Shown here: positions 1 to 6,120 of the stretch, in pieces
How the letters are laid out: each line of letters opens with the position of its first letter
Position numbering within the stretch: position 1 is the stretch's first letter
Assembly: GCA_003567095.1 (NCBI GenBank)
Contig: PXAQ01000101.1
Location: 1 to 6,741, forward strand
Direction of reading: 5' to 3'
Length of the DNA stretch: 6,741 nucleotides
Source of the DNA: Phycisphaerae bacterium
Lineage (GTDB): Bacteria; Planctomycetota; Phycisphaerae; Sedimentisphaerales; Anaerohalosphaeraceae
Notes under the pieces: generated by a model
Database searches by the model: none
What the model saw: only the letters and a program-made list of their open reading frames with translations
Told to the model about the DNA's origin: nothing
Program-made: the position numbers and the translations under genes

Positions 1-63
1 GGCGTCTTGGGTTGTAAAAAATGATGATAAACTCTTTACCTTAATTGAAAAAAGGACAGGAAA

Positions 64-912
64 ATGTGTGATTCTAAAAAAAGAGGTTTTACGCTCGTCG
101 AACTGCTCGTCGTGATTGCCATTATCGCCCTGTTATTGACGATTATGCTGCCGGGATTAAGAAGAGCCCGGGAATTGGCACAGGCAGTCATTTGCCGCTC
201 CAATCTGCGTCAATGGGGTTTAATGTGGTCAACTTACGCAAATGATCATGACCAGAAATTACCCCCGGGGTATGATGAGCGTATCGGATATCAGCGCGGC
301 GCTTGGATTCTCGGCGTCCGTGGGTATCTGCAGCCGGGTGACGATATTTTGTTGTGCCCGCGCGCAGGCACAGAAACGATTTATGAACATGGAGGCGTAT
401 TTTCTGCGTATTTAATGGGGGATCCTGGGGACCATGGAATGGAAGATTGGGATGCGGAAGTATGCAGCTATGGAATGAACAATTTTGCTTCTTCTCTTCA
501 AGGAACGGGAGCGGGTAATCCTCAGGGGCGGCCTGCTCAAGACTATTGGGAGACAATCACGCCGGATCGTGTCTCCCTGAATAACGTTCCAATGATGATG
601 GATGCCATGTGGCGCGGCGGCGGTCCTCACACCGGAAACGCGGACGCTTACAGTATTCCGTCAGTTCATCCCGACTCTTTGGAGTATGACGACGAATGGC
701 ACGTAAACAATGAGATGCATCACTTTTTCATCCCGAGGCACAGAAACGGCGTGAACATGGTGTTCTTGGATATGTCCGTCGACCATGTTCCTCTGGGTGA
801 TATGTTTGAAAAGAGATGGAACAGACGATGGGATGTCAACACGTTGCCACAAAATGGTTGGGACCATGAGTGGTTAATTCCATATGCACCTGAACGTGTG
901 CGCGGCTATTGA
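64..912 (+). CDS. Type II secretion/pilus-like pseudopilin (prepilin-type N-terminal methylation domain)
   Basis: Complete 282-residue protein. The N-terminus is a class III prepilin signal: short basic leader (Lys5, Lys6, Arg7), cleavage after Gly8, Phe9 as the methylated first residue and Glu13 at +5, then a hydrophobic helix to about residue 29. Prepilin peptidase would remove the leader, and the helix anchors the protein in the inner membrane or packs in a pseudopilus. The segment around Cys44-Asn60 (CRSNLRQ, then YANDH) is typical of large planctomycete/Lentisphaerae pseudopilin families. Near the C-terminus, RHRNGVNMVFLDMSV (225-239) corresponds to their H-X9-DG signature, but Met237 replaces the Gly. 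Start chosen at ATG 64 because AAAGGACAGG (51-60) is a good ribosome-binding site. A weak promoter-like pair, TTGGGT (7-12) and TAAACT (28-33) with a 15-base spacer, lies upstream. No secretion genes are adjacent, so the substrate or assembly is unknown. Such proteins often occur as scattered single genes in these phyla (family knowledge). Confidence 0.9.
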   Translation: MCDSKKRGFTLVELLVVIAIIALLLTIMLPGLRRARELAQAVICRSNLRQWGLMWSTYANDHDQKLPPGYDERIGYQRGAWILGVRGYLQPGDDILLCPRAGTETIYEHGGVFSAYLMGDPGDHGMEDWDAEVCSYGMNNFASSLQGTGAGNPQGRPAQDYWETITPDRVSLNNVPMMMDAMWRGGGPHTGNADAYSIPSVHPDSLEYDDEWHVNNEMHHFFIPRHRNGVNMVFLDMSVDHVPLGDMFEKRWNRRWDVNTLPQNGWDHEWLIPYAPERVRGY

Positions 913-1283
913 TTGTATTCAAGCCAAATCGCTATAGTACCGATAAAAGAAAAGGAACCTGTATAAAAAGCGACGGGTGAACTGCACAGCCTGTTCCAGA
1001 GTTGTTTCATGCTTAGATCAGGCCGTCCAGCCAAATTTACGAAAAGCGGCAAACAAGGCGGTTCAAGAGAATGGTCAGGCACAAACGAGCTATGCGGAAA
1101 AACGACCCGTGCCTTATGGAGTAGAGTTCCAACCCTGGTGTTGCAGGGGCGTAGCTAACGTTTTTGCGAATAATCAAACTGCAGAAATTTCTGGTCTCGC
1201 CTGTTTTTTGGGCTGTTTTAGCCATTTTTGAAAAAGTCCATTATTTTCACTGCTAATCTTATGTCGGTTGCCTAACAGCAATG

Positions 1284-1315
1284 ATAAACCCATAAACCCA
1301 TAAACCCATAAACCC
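1284..1315. repeat. 4 x 8-bp tandem repeat, unit ATAAACCC
   Basis: Four perfect head-to-tail copies of ATAAACCC, 32 bases with no mismatch, flanked by atg on the left and gattgg on the right. It lies in non-coding DNA between the pseudopilin and the sulfatase. Such short arrays change copy number by slippage. No function is visible. Confidence 0.95.
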
Positions 1316-1320
1316 GATTG

Positions 1321-1350
1321 GCTGCCTGATGAAGCCATGTGGCAGCTTTT
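1321..1350 (+). terminator. Possible hairpin terminator
   Basis: GCTGCC (1321-1326) pairs with GGCAGC (1341-1346), loop 14 bases, directly followed by TTTTAT. The stem is only 6 bp and the loop is long, so this is a weak candidate. It is about 410 bases beyond the pseudopilin stop, too far to be its obvious terminator. Confidence 0.25.
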
Positions 1351-1391
1351 ATACCGACCGCTGTGCGGGTGTGGGGTGGTTTCGAGTGTTT

Positions 1392-1479
1392 GCTTATACC
1401 CAAGGGCTTACGCCGCGTGGGTAAAGCCTATAGTCATGTGCGCTTAAGAAGCCGCATCTCCTTAAGTGAAATGCACTTA
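1392..1479. repeat. Cluster of palindromes (REP/BIME-like element)
   Basis: First hairpin: GCTT (1392-1395) plus TACCCA (1397-1402) pairs with TGGGTA (1418-1423) plus AAGC (1424-1427), a 10-bp stem with one bulged A1396. Its loop carries a smaller hairpin, GGC-TTAC-GCC (1405-1414), giving a two-tier structure. Two copies of the palindrome CTTAAG follow (1443-1448, 1461-1466), then a second hairpin TAAGTG (1463-1468)/CACTTA (1474-1479) with a 5-base loop. Closely packed imperfect palindromes in non-coding DNA resemble repetitive extragenic palindromes, which in other bacteria are moved by RAYT (IS200-like) transposases. Whether other copies exist cannot be seen from one window. Confidence 0.45.
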
Positions 1480-1612
1480 CAACTGCCGGAAAAAATTTTT
1501 ACACACGCACATTATGTATGCAGCAGGCTTATTATCCAACAACATGGTTTCTGTGGACGGATAAAAAAAGAATGCAATACCCCGCCAAACGCGGCGTTTT
1601 ATCTGTTATTAA

Positions 1613-1820
1613 TGCCGCCGTGCCCTGTACATAATCCAACTCCAAAGGGAATTGAAGCAAGACGGTGATGTAAAACTGTCCGTTCACATATAGAAATACG
1701 GGTGAATGGATCGAACTGGAGGTGCTGATCACTACCGATGGAAACCAATACGAAATCGTGAGTACCGGATCCGATAATGTCATTTTCCATATATTGGGAG
1801 TCAAACGGGTCGGCTGGTAA
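1613..1820 (+). pseudogene. Frameshifted remnant of an unrecognised gene (C-terminal end)
   Basis: Two overlapping frames read like one broken protein. Frame A is open from 1613 to a TAG at 1691-1693 and ends ELKQDGDVKLSVHI. Frame B is open from 1674 to a TAA at 1818-1820 and reads YRNTGEWIELEVL, then ITTDGNQYEIVSTGS, and ends HILGVKRVGW. Joining them at about 1688-1693 gives a plausible beta-rich polypeptide of balanced composition. No start codon or ribosome-binding site fits either frame. I do not recognise the family. It could be the eroded 3' end of a gene whose 5' part lay in 913-1612, or chance open frames; codon composition favours a remnant. Confidence 0.35.
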
Positions 1821-1981
1821 TGGGTAAATTCCAAATGGCCTTAACGATAAGCGCTTTGCACAAAGCCAAACGACTGGCAGGCGGGCAGCCGTTGTCCACC
1901 CATCGGCAGCAGGCTATGGTTTTTTTGAAAAAAAGAATTTCAGGCTTGACTGGCGGCGTTTTTTTGCTACTTTGTGATTAA
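1820..1981 (+). CDS. Small hypothetical ORF, 53 codons
   Basis: ATG 1820 overlaps the TAA that ends the preceding remnant (TAATG, 1818-1822), an arrangement typical of translational coupling. The product starts MGKFQMALTISALHKAKRLA, is rich in Lys/Arg/Gln in its middle part and ends with a short hydrophobic run (GGVFLLLCD). No family is recognised. Against it: the last 36 bases overlap a good promoter-like sequence (1946-1973), the run TTTTTTTGAAAAAAAG falls inside it, and its upstream partner is itself broken. It is more likely part of the same decayed locus than a working gene. Confidence 0.2.
   Translation: MGKFQMALTISALHKAKRLAGGQPLSTHRQQAMVFLKKRISGLTGGVFLLLCD
1946..1973 (+). promoter_or_regulatory. 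Sigma70-like promoter candidate
   Basis: TTGACT (1946-1951), a 16-base spacer with a T-rich second half, then TACTTT (1968-1973). Both hexamers are near consensus. Expected start of transcription is about 1980. The next intact gene, the sulfatase, begins at 2405, so the transcript would have a leader of over 400 bases crossing another gene remnant. The promoter may have belonged to the gene now decayed at 2057-2252. Confidence 0.35.
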
Positions 1982-2056
1982 TACCGTAGCTTTCTGAAAG
2001 GTCAGCGGCAGGGTTGTCTTGTTGCGTCTCAGAGGGTTATGCAAGTGGCTCAGTGA

Positions 2057-2252
2057 CTACGTGATCAATCGATACTGATCGTGATTGAGTTTGCCCGTTC
2101 CTGCGCGGCTATGTGGTGTTGCGGTATTCAGTGACGGGCTTTTTGATAATCTCAACCGGTTGAAGCGCGCCGCTGGCGTCTGGTATGAATGTAAGGACGA
2201 CGCCGCAATCCGGGCACGCGTCGAGCGGTTAGGACTGGAAATGATCGGTTGA
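2057..2252 (+). pseudogene. Frameshifted remnant of an unrecognised gene
   Basis: Frame A (2057-2134) reads LRDQSILIVIEFARSC and stops at TGA 2132-2134. Frame B (open from 2085, stop TGA 2250-2252) reads FSDGLFDNLNRLKRAAGVWY from 2127, then ECKDDAAIRARVERLGLEM. The first resembles a hydrophobic core beta-strand (ILIVIEF); the second resembles amphipathic alpha-helices. Together they look like one alpha/beta protein split by a frameshift somewhere between about 2085 and 2131. Frame B alone could be translated from TTG 2085 (55 residues), but no clear ribosome-binding site precedes it. I cannot assign a family. A minus-strand open frame of 76 codons covers the same bases and is judged a shadow. 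Confidence 0.35.
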
Positions 2253-2404
2253 GTCGGGCGTAAAATGCAGTCGTACATGCTTGGCATGGCCAGCCTTAAA
2301 TAGGCTAAAATCTATTGGGTTAAAAATGGGAATTTTGACATTGAGTGTGTGGCTCAATACCCCCAAAATACCCGCGAACGGATCTTATCAGAGGATGATC
2401 TATT

Positions 2405-4054
2405 ATGAAAAAGGCACTAATTCTCATACTTTTCGGTTTAACCCTGCTTTATGGATGTGCCACCGCGAATAAACCAGGTGAAGTGCAAACAGCTGAAGTG
2501 CAAAAACCAAACATCTTGCTTATTTATGCCGACGATGTGGGTATAGGTGATTTGAGTTGTTACGGAGCAGAGCTGATACAAACACCACACATTGATTCCA
2601 TTGCAGAAAATGGAGTCAAATTCACCAATGCTTATGCAACCTCGGCGATGTGTACCCCAAGCCGCTTTTCCTTGCTCACCGGCAAGTATGCTTTTCGGCT
2701 GCCCGGTTCGGGCATCCTTTCCGCCGAAGAGCCCATGTGTATTGAGCCCGGCAGCTTTACCTTGCCCGAAATGCTTCGCCAACAAGGTTATCGTACCGCT
2801 ATTGTGGGTAAGTGGCACCTGGGCCTGGGGGACAGGTTTGCCGGTGTCGACTGGAATGCCGATGTAAAGCCCGGTCCGCTTGAGGTAGGTTTTGACGAAT
2901 CGTTTCAGCTTCCGGTTACCAATGACCGCGTCCCAACGGTTTATGTCGATGGGCACAGGGTGTATAACCTGGATCCAGACGACCCGTTGTATGTGAAATA
3001 CCCTCAAGAGGCACACCACCAGTATCAGGAAGATCGGTTCGGTGAATATGGCGAAGGTGAAAGTGATGCACTGGTAGGGAATCTTCCTACAGGCTTAAGC
3101 CATCCTCATAAGCTTCGTTATGGTGCCGATGTACAACACTCTGGTACGATTGTTAATGGTATTAGCCGTATTGGCCACATGGCTGGTGGTAAAGCAGCTT
3201 GGTGGGACGATGAAACAATGACCTATGTATTTGCCGAAAAAGCCGAAGCTTTTATTAATCAAGAAAGTGATAAACCTTTTTTCCTGTATTTGTCCATGCA
3301 CCAACCCCATGTTCCGCGTCTGCCCCATCCGCATTTTCTGGGCACAAGCGGCCATGGTCTCAGGGGTGATACCATGCACGAACTCGATTGGATTGTGGGT
3401 GAGACTATCCGCATACTGAAAGAAAACGGCGAGTTGGACAATACTATCATCATATTCTCAAGCGACAATGGTCCGGTATTTTTCGACGGCTACTATGACG
3501 GGGCACTCGAAGATCATAACGGGCACGACCCCAAAGCCGGCCTGAAGGGCGGGAAATACATTGCTTACGAAGGGGCAACGCGCATGCCAACGGTTATTCA
3601 GTGGCCTGCACGTATCCAAAAAGGTAAAGTGTCCGATGCACTTATCAGCCAAGTCGATTTTCTTGCCTCGTTTGCTGCGTTGGTAGGAGCTGAGTTGCCG
3701 GAAGATAAATTTTTCGACAGCCGTAATACCTTACCGGCAATTTTAGGAGAATCAGACGAGGGAGCCGATTACATTGTGCAGCAATCGAGTGATGGGTTGG
3801 GCCTGCGTGTGGGCAAATGGAAATACATAGAGGCTAAAGAGCGTTCGGCATGGGCATACAACCGCCATAACCAGGGCCCAGAGAACGCGATGCACGTACA
3901 CCCATTGTCAAAGACCGAATATCTTTTCGATTTGGAGGCCGACCCGTACGAGGATTACAACCTGGCCAGCGACAATCCCCAAAAACTGAAGGAAATGGCC
4001 GACATGCTTAGAAGAATAAAAGCGGAACATACTATTGAAATATGGCATGATTAA
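2405..4054 (+). CDS. Sulfatase (formylglycine-dependent, lipoprotein-anchored arylsulfatase family)
   Basis: Complete 549-residue sulfatase that would hydrolyse sulfate esters, probably on glycans, after Cys83 is converted to formylglycine. An N-terminal lipoprotein signal ends in the lipobox LLYGC with Cys18 as the lipidated residue; no Asp follows at +2, so outer-membrane sorting is plausible. The catalytic domain starts at about residue 35. Asp43-Asp44 (YADD) are calcium ligands; CTPSR (83-87) is the cysteine-type C-x-P-S-R maturation motif, followed by LLTGK; GKWHLG (135-140) gives Lys136 and His138; His299/His302 lie in SMHQPH; SSDNG (352-356) gives Asp354 and Asn355; Lys381 and EGATRMP (389-395) complete the active site. 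A C-terminal subdomain contains YLFDLEADPYED (506-517), normal for the family. The start has a ribosome-binding site GAGGA (2391-2395) 9 bases upstream. The exact substrate cannot be read from the sequence. No maturase or glycoside hydrolase is nearby. By eye its GC is lower than that of lpdA, possibly acquired DNA. Confidence 0.95.
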   Translation: MKKALILILFGLTLLYGCATANKPGEVQTAEVQKPNILLIYADDVGIGDLSCYGAELIQTPHIDSIAENGVKFTNAYATSAMCTPSRFSLLTGKYAFRLPGSGILSAEEPMCIEPGSFTLPEMLRQQGYRTAIVGKWHLGLGDRFAGVDWNADVKPGPLEVGFDESFQLPVTNDRVPTVYVDGHRVYNLDPDDPLYVKYPQEAHHQYQEDRFGEYGEGESDALVGNLPTGLSHPHKLRYGADVQHSGTIVNGISRIGHMAGGKAAWWDDETMTYVFAEKAEAFINQESDKPFFLYLSMHQPHVPRLPHPHFLGTSGHGLRGDTMHELDWIVGETIRILKENGELDNTIIIFSSDNGPVFFDGYYDGALEDHNGHDPKAGLKGGKYIAYEGATRMPTVIQWPARIQKGKVSDALISQVDFLASFAALVGAELPEDKFFDSRNTLPAILGESDEGADYIVQQSSDGLGLRVGKWKYIEAKERSAWAYNRHNQGPENAMHVHPLSKTEYLFDLEADPYEDYNLASDNPQKLKEMADMLRRIKAEHTIEIWHD

Positions 4055-4076
4055 ACGCGCCCGGCGAAAGTCTCAG

Positions 4077-4112
4077 AATCTCTTTTATGATCGGACGGAC
4101 TGCAAAGAGATT
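4077..4112 (+). other. 9-bp perfect inverted repeat after the sulfatase gene
   Basis: AATCTCTTT (4077-4085) pairs perfectly with AAAGAGATT (4104-4112) across an 18-base loop, 22 bases after the sulfatase stop. It is not followed by a run of T's, so it is not a standard intrinsic terminator; it could be a 3'-end stabilising hairpin. Confidence 0.45.
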
Positions 4113-4225
4113 GTGTACTTGCGGTAAGCGTGCGCGACCGACATAGGTTTTCACGGGTGGTTATGTGCCGTCAGCACGATGCGGCCTCCCGTGCAAACGC
4201 TCCGCCCAAAGCCCAGCATAAAGGC

Positions 4226-4265
4226 GTGCTCACCTCCGGCATTGGGAGGAACTGGCACTGTTTTT
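4226..4265 (+). terminator. Probable intrinsic terminator for the sulfatase gene
   Basis: Outer stem GTGC (4226-4229)/GCAC (4255-4258), inner stem CCTCC (4233-4237)/GGAGG (4245-4249) with a 7-base loop, then TG and TTTTT (4261-4265). The T run follows the hairpin on the plus strand only. It touches the stop codon of the convergent lpdA gene (4264-4266), so the two transcription units meet tail to tail here. Upstream, CACGGG (4152-4157)/CCCGTG (4188-4193) can form another long-looped hairpin. Confidence 0.5.
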
Positions 4266-5682
4266 AAGTCAGCCGAGGGCTTGTCATCATCTTCCGCGGC
4301 GGCAAATGCAGGGCGCCTTGATAGGCGTCCTCGGCCGCTTCCTTGACGGCTTCGCCGATGGTCGGGTGGGCAAAGACCATATTGCCCAGTTCTTTGGCGG
4401 TGCCGCCGGCGGTCATCATGGCCGTGGCCGACTCAATGATCTCGGTGGCATTGTGGCCCAGCATGTGCACGCCGAGCAGCTTATCGGTATTGTAGTCGGC
4501 AATGACTTTGACCATGCCTTCGGTGTGGCCTGCGGCCATCGCTTTGCCGAGATGGCCGATGGGGAACTGGCCGATGCGAACCGGCAGGTCGCGGCTGGCG
4601 GCCTGCTCGCTGGTCAGACCCACGCCGGCCACTTCGGGGAACGTATAAACCGCCCACGGAATCGGCAGCGACGGCCCGGCATCCTGACCCAGCGCGTCCT
4701 TGACGGCCATAATCCCCTGTGCGCTGGCCGCGTGCGCCAGCAGCGTCCGTCCGTTTGCGTCGCCGATACAGTAATAGCCGTCCATGTTCGTGCGCATTGT
4801 TTCATCCACGGCGATGAATCCGCGCTCGGCGTTGATGCCGACTGTGTCCAGACCGATGTTTTCGGTATTGGGCCGACGCCCGACCGCCATCAGCACCCTG
4901 TCGAATTGCATCGCACCGGCGCCGGATATTTCGGCCGCTACGCCGTCGCCGGCAGACTTGAGCGACTCGACCTTTGCGCCGACCCGCACCTTGATACCGC
5001 GTTTTTCGAAAATCACCTGCATCTGCCGGCCGAGCGCCCCTTCCATTTCCGGCATCAGCCGTTCGAGCATTTCGACGACGGTCACATCGATGCCGTACTC
5101 ACGCATCATACAGGCAAATTCACAGCCGATAACCCCGCCGCCGACAATCAGCAGCCGTTTGGGCAGGCTGTCCCAATGCAGCGCTTCGTCGGAGGTGCAG
5201 ACCCGTTTGGGATCGTCCGGCCAGCCCGGTATCCGCGCCGGCACAGAGCCGACGGCAATGATGGTCTTGTCGGCGACAATGCTGCTCTCGGAGCCGTTCT
5301 CGGCGGTGATGGTGATCTGCCCTTTTCCGGTGATGACGCCGCGCCCTTGAAACAGCGTCACATTTCGCACGCCGAACAGGCCCTTGATGCCCGAACGCAG
5401 CCCCTTGAGGATCTTGTCCTTGCGCTTCTGAATCGCGGGCCAGTCAAATTCGGCCTTGCCGCCGACACGGACGCCCATTGCAGAGGCATTGTTGATGTTG
5501 TAAATCAGCTCGGCCGAGGCCAGCAGGGCCTTGGAGGGGATGCACCCGTAATTCAGGCACGTTCCGCCGAGATGATGGTTCTCGATCACGGCGGTTTTGG
5601 CCCTCAATTGTGCGGCCTTCAAGGCGGCGATATACCCGCCCGGTCCGGTGCCGATGACGGCTATGTCAAAACGATCGTCCAT
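4264..5682 (-). CDS. lpdA: Dihydrolipoyl dehydrogenase (E3)
   Basis: Complete 472-residue flavoprotein disulfide oxidoreductase, normal length. It reoxidises dihydrolipoamide on lipoyl-bearing proteins with FAD and NAD+ (pyruvate, 2-oxoglutarate or branched-chain dehydrogenase, or glycine cleavage), in the cytoplasm. FAD motif GTGPGG (11-16) with Glu34 at the end of the second strand; redox disulfide Cys42/Cys47 in GGTCLNYGCIPSK; NAD motif GGGVIG (181-186) followed by Glu204, which favours NAD+ over NADP+; second FAD contact CIGDANG (305-311); C-terminal dimerisation domain with the catalytic His439-Glu444 pair in HPTIGE. Tyr45 in the CxxxxC loop and Phe437 where many E3s have His are unusual but not at catalytic positions. 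Ribosome-binding site GAAAGG (5697-5692) lies 9 bases before the ATG. It is the second gene after a lipoyl-like reading frame, 70 bases away on the same strand, probably one transcript from the promoter at 6149-6121. Confidence 0.97.
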   Translation of the reverse strand: MDDRFDIAVIGTGPGGYIAALKAAQLRAKTAVIENHHLGGTCLNYGCIPSKALLASAELIYNINNASAMGVRVGGKAEFDWPAIQKRKDKILKGLRSGIKGLFGVRNVTLFQGRGVITGKGQITITAENGSESSIVADKTIIAVGSVPARIPGWPDDPKRVCTSDEALHWDSLPKRLLIVGGGVIGCEFACMMREYGIDVTVVEMLERLMPEMEGALGRQMQVIFEKRGIKVRVGAKVESLKSAGDGVAAEISGAGAMQFDRVLMAVGRRPNTENIGLDTVGINAERGFIAVDETMRTNMDGYYCIGDANGRTLLAHAASAQGIMAVKDALGQDAGPSLPIPWAVYTFPEVAGVGLTSEQAASRDLPVRIGQFPIGHLGKAMAAGHTEGMVKVIADYNTDKLLGVHMLGHNATEIIESATAMMTAGGTAKELGNMVFAHPTIGEAVKEAAEDAYQGALHLPPRKMMTSPRLT

Positions 5683-5752
5683 ACTGACTTGCCTTTCGAT
5701 TGTATTTTCAGTTCGTTAAAGCAGTTATTCGAGCCTTCAGTTCCGGGCGTTT

Positions 5753-6081
5753 TCAACGACCTGCCGCGATTGAGCTGGCTTGTTTGGTCATTTTCTTATC
5801 TTTCCACTGAATTTGGGTTTCTTTGAGGTTCGTTTGAGTGGTGGTTGCCGGCATACCGAGGCTTAACAACGGCTGGCCGCTGCGGACGATCTTGCACGGA
5901 TAAATGTTCAGTTCGGCAATCGTACCGCTGGTCGGCGATTCTAACTGGAGGACCTGACCGGCCGCCTGCAAAGAGACTAAACCCTGTCCTTTTTTGCTGA
6001 AGTGGACGGCTCAACGGCGACATCGAGGACAAACGTGTTGCTGTCTGCCTTTCCAAGTGATGGAATTTTTAGTATCTGCAT
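5753..6081 (-). pseudogene. Lipoyl/biotinyl-domain-like protein, split by a -1 frame change
   Basis: From ATG 6081 the frame reads MQILKIPSLGKADSN, then VEPSTSAKK, and soon stops at TAG 5979-5977 (34 codons). The -1 frame entered at GCAAAAAAGG continues GQGLVSLQAAGQVLQLESP, TSGTIAELNI and SGQPLLSLG, ending at TGA 5755-5753. The joined 109-residue product has the layout of a single lipoyl domain: N-terminal strand, KKGQ turn before the lysine hairpin, SPxxG turn and GQPLLSL at the end, as in the E2 N-terminus. The lipoyl-accepting lysine position (D-K-A in the family) holds Gly, so it could not be lipoylated. The end MTKQASSIAAGR resembles linker or truncation. Either a decayed E2 fragment with a one-base deletion, a programmed frameshift gene, or a sequencing error. 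It lies upstream of lpdA, matching a 2-oxoacid dehydrogenase context. Confidence 0.7.
5989..5995 (-). other. A AAA AAG slippery heptamer at the frame change
   Basis: On the minus strand the codons GCA AAA AAG contain the heptamer A AAA AAG in the phase used by E. coli dnaX for -1 frameshifting. A one-base backward slip makes the next codon GGA and continues the lipoyl-like frame (GQGLVSL). Without slipping, translation ends three sense codons after AAG at TAG. I see no strong upstream Shine-Dalgarno-like stimulator and only a weak GGAC/GTCC pairing downstream. Confidence 0.5.
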
Positions 6082-6106
6082 TTTTCGCACCCAATTTAAT
6101 TTGAAT

Positions 6107-6118
6107 GTTCATTTGAAC
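6107..6118. promoter_or_regulatory. Palindromic operator candidate at the lpdA operon start
   Basis: GTTCATTTGAAC (5-bp arms GTTCA/TGAAC, centre TT). It begins just downstream of the -10 hexamer of the minus-strand promoter and covers the expected transcription start near 6114, a classic repressor position. An overlapping direct repeat ATTTGAA occurs at 6099-6105 and 6111-6117. The divergent DeoR-type gene is the obvious candidate binder (inference). Confidence 0.45.
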
Positions 6119-6120
6119 TG

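Larger units (their letters stand above)
913..1612. other. Gene-poor gap with no supported gene
   Basis: I see no convincing gene here. Two plus-strand frames stay open (977-1231, GTG start, 84 codons; 1339-1668, 109 codons), but neither has a well-placed ribosome-binding site, a recognisable domain or protein-like composition; the second runs straight through two hairpins. Short structures present are a CCCTG/CAGGG hairpin (1133-1137 with 1144-1148), a 12-bp perfect palindrome CAGAAATTTCTG (1182-1193), the tandem repeat at 1284-1315 and the palindromes at 1392-1479. The base composition is mixed and the texture suggests eroded or intergenic repeat DNA. Confidence 0.5.

Noticed and set aside
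1182..1193. 12-bp perfect palindrome CAGAAATTTCTG as an operator
   Set aside because: It is real as a palindrome, but no promoter or intact gene is close enough to give it a regulatory role.
977..1231. 84-codon plus-strand ORF with a GTG start, and a 62-codon minus-strand ORF over the same bases
   Set aside because: No well-placed ribosome-binding site, no domain, and hairpins and a palindrome lie within it. Neither strand reads like a protein.
1268..1274. GCCTAAC resembling an integron attC core site
   Set aside because: Only one 7-base core is present, with no matching GTTRRRY partner or attC-like pairing at suitable distance.
1339..1668. 109-codon plus-strand ORF
   Set aside because: It runs through the palindrome cluster and a candidate terminator, has no family resemblance, and overlaps a better-looking remnant in another frame at its end.
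2335..2360. TTGACA (2335-2340) as the -35 of a sulfatase promoter
   Set aside because: The -35 is perfect, but no acceptable -10 lies 16-18 bases downstream (TACCCC at 17); CAATAC is only 14 bases away.
4306..5826. A 506-codon open frame on the plus strand opposite lpdA
   Set aside because: It is the shadow of a GC-rich gene: composition is dominated by His, Gly, Ala and Asp, with no domain or ribosome-binding site, while the minus strand encodes a textbook lpdA.
5796..6056. 86-codon minus-strand ORF overlapping the lipoyl-like gene
   Set aside because: It is the third frame of the same stretch, Arg/Pro/Gln-rich, and carries none of the lipoyl-domain pattern seen in the other two frames.
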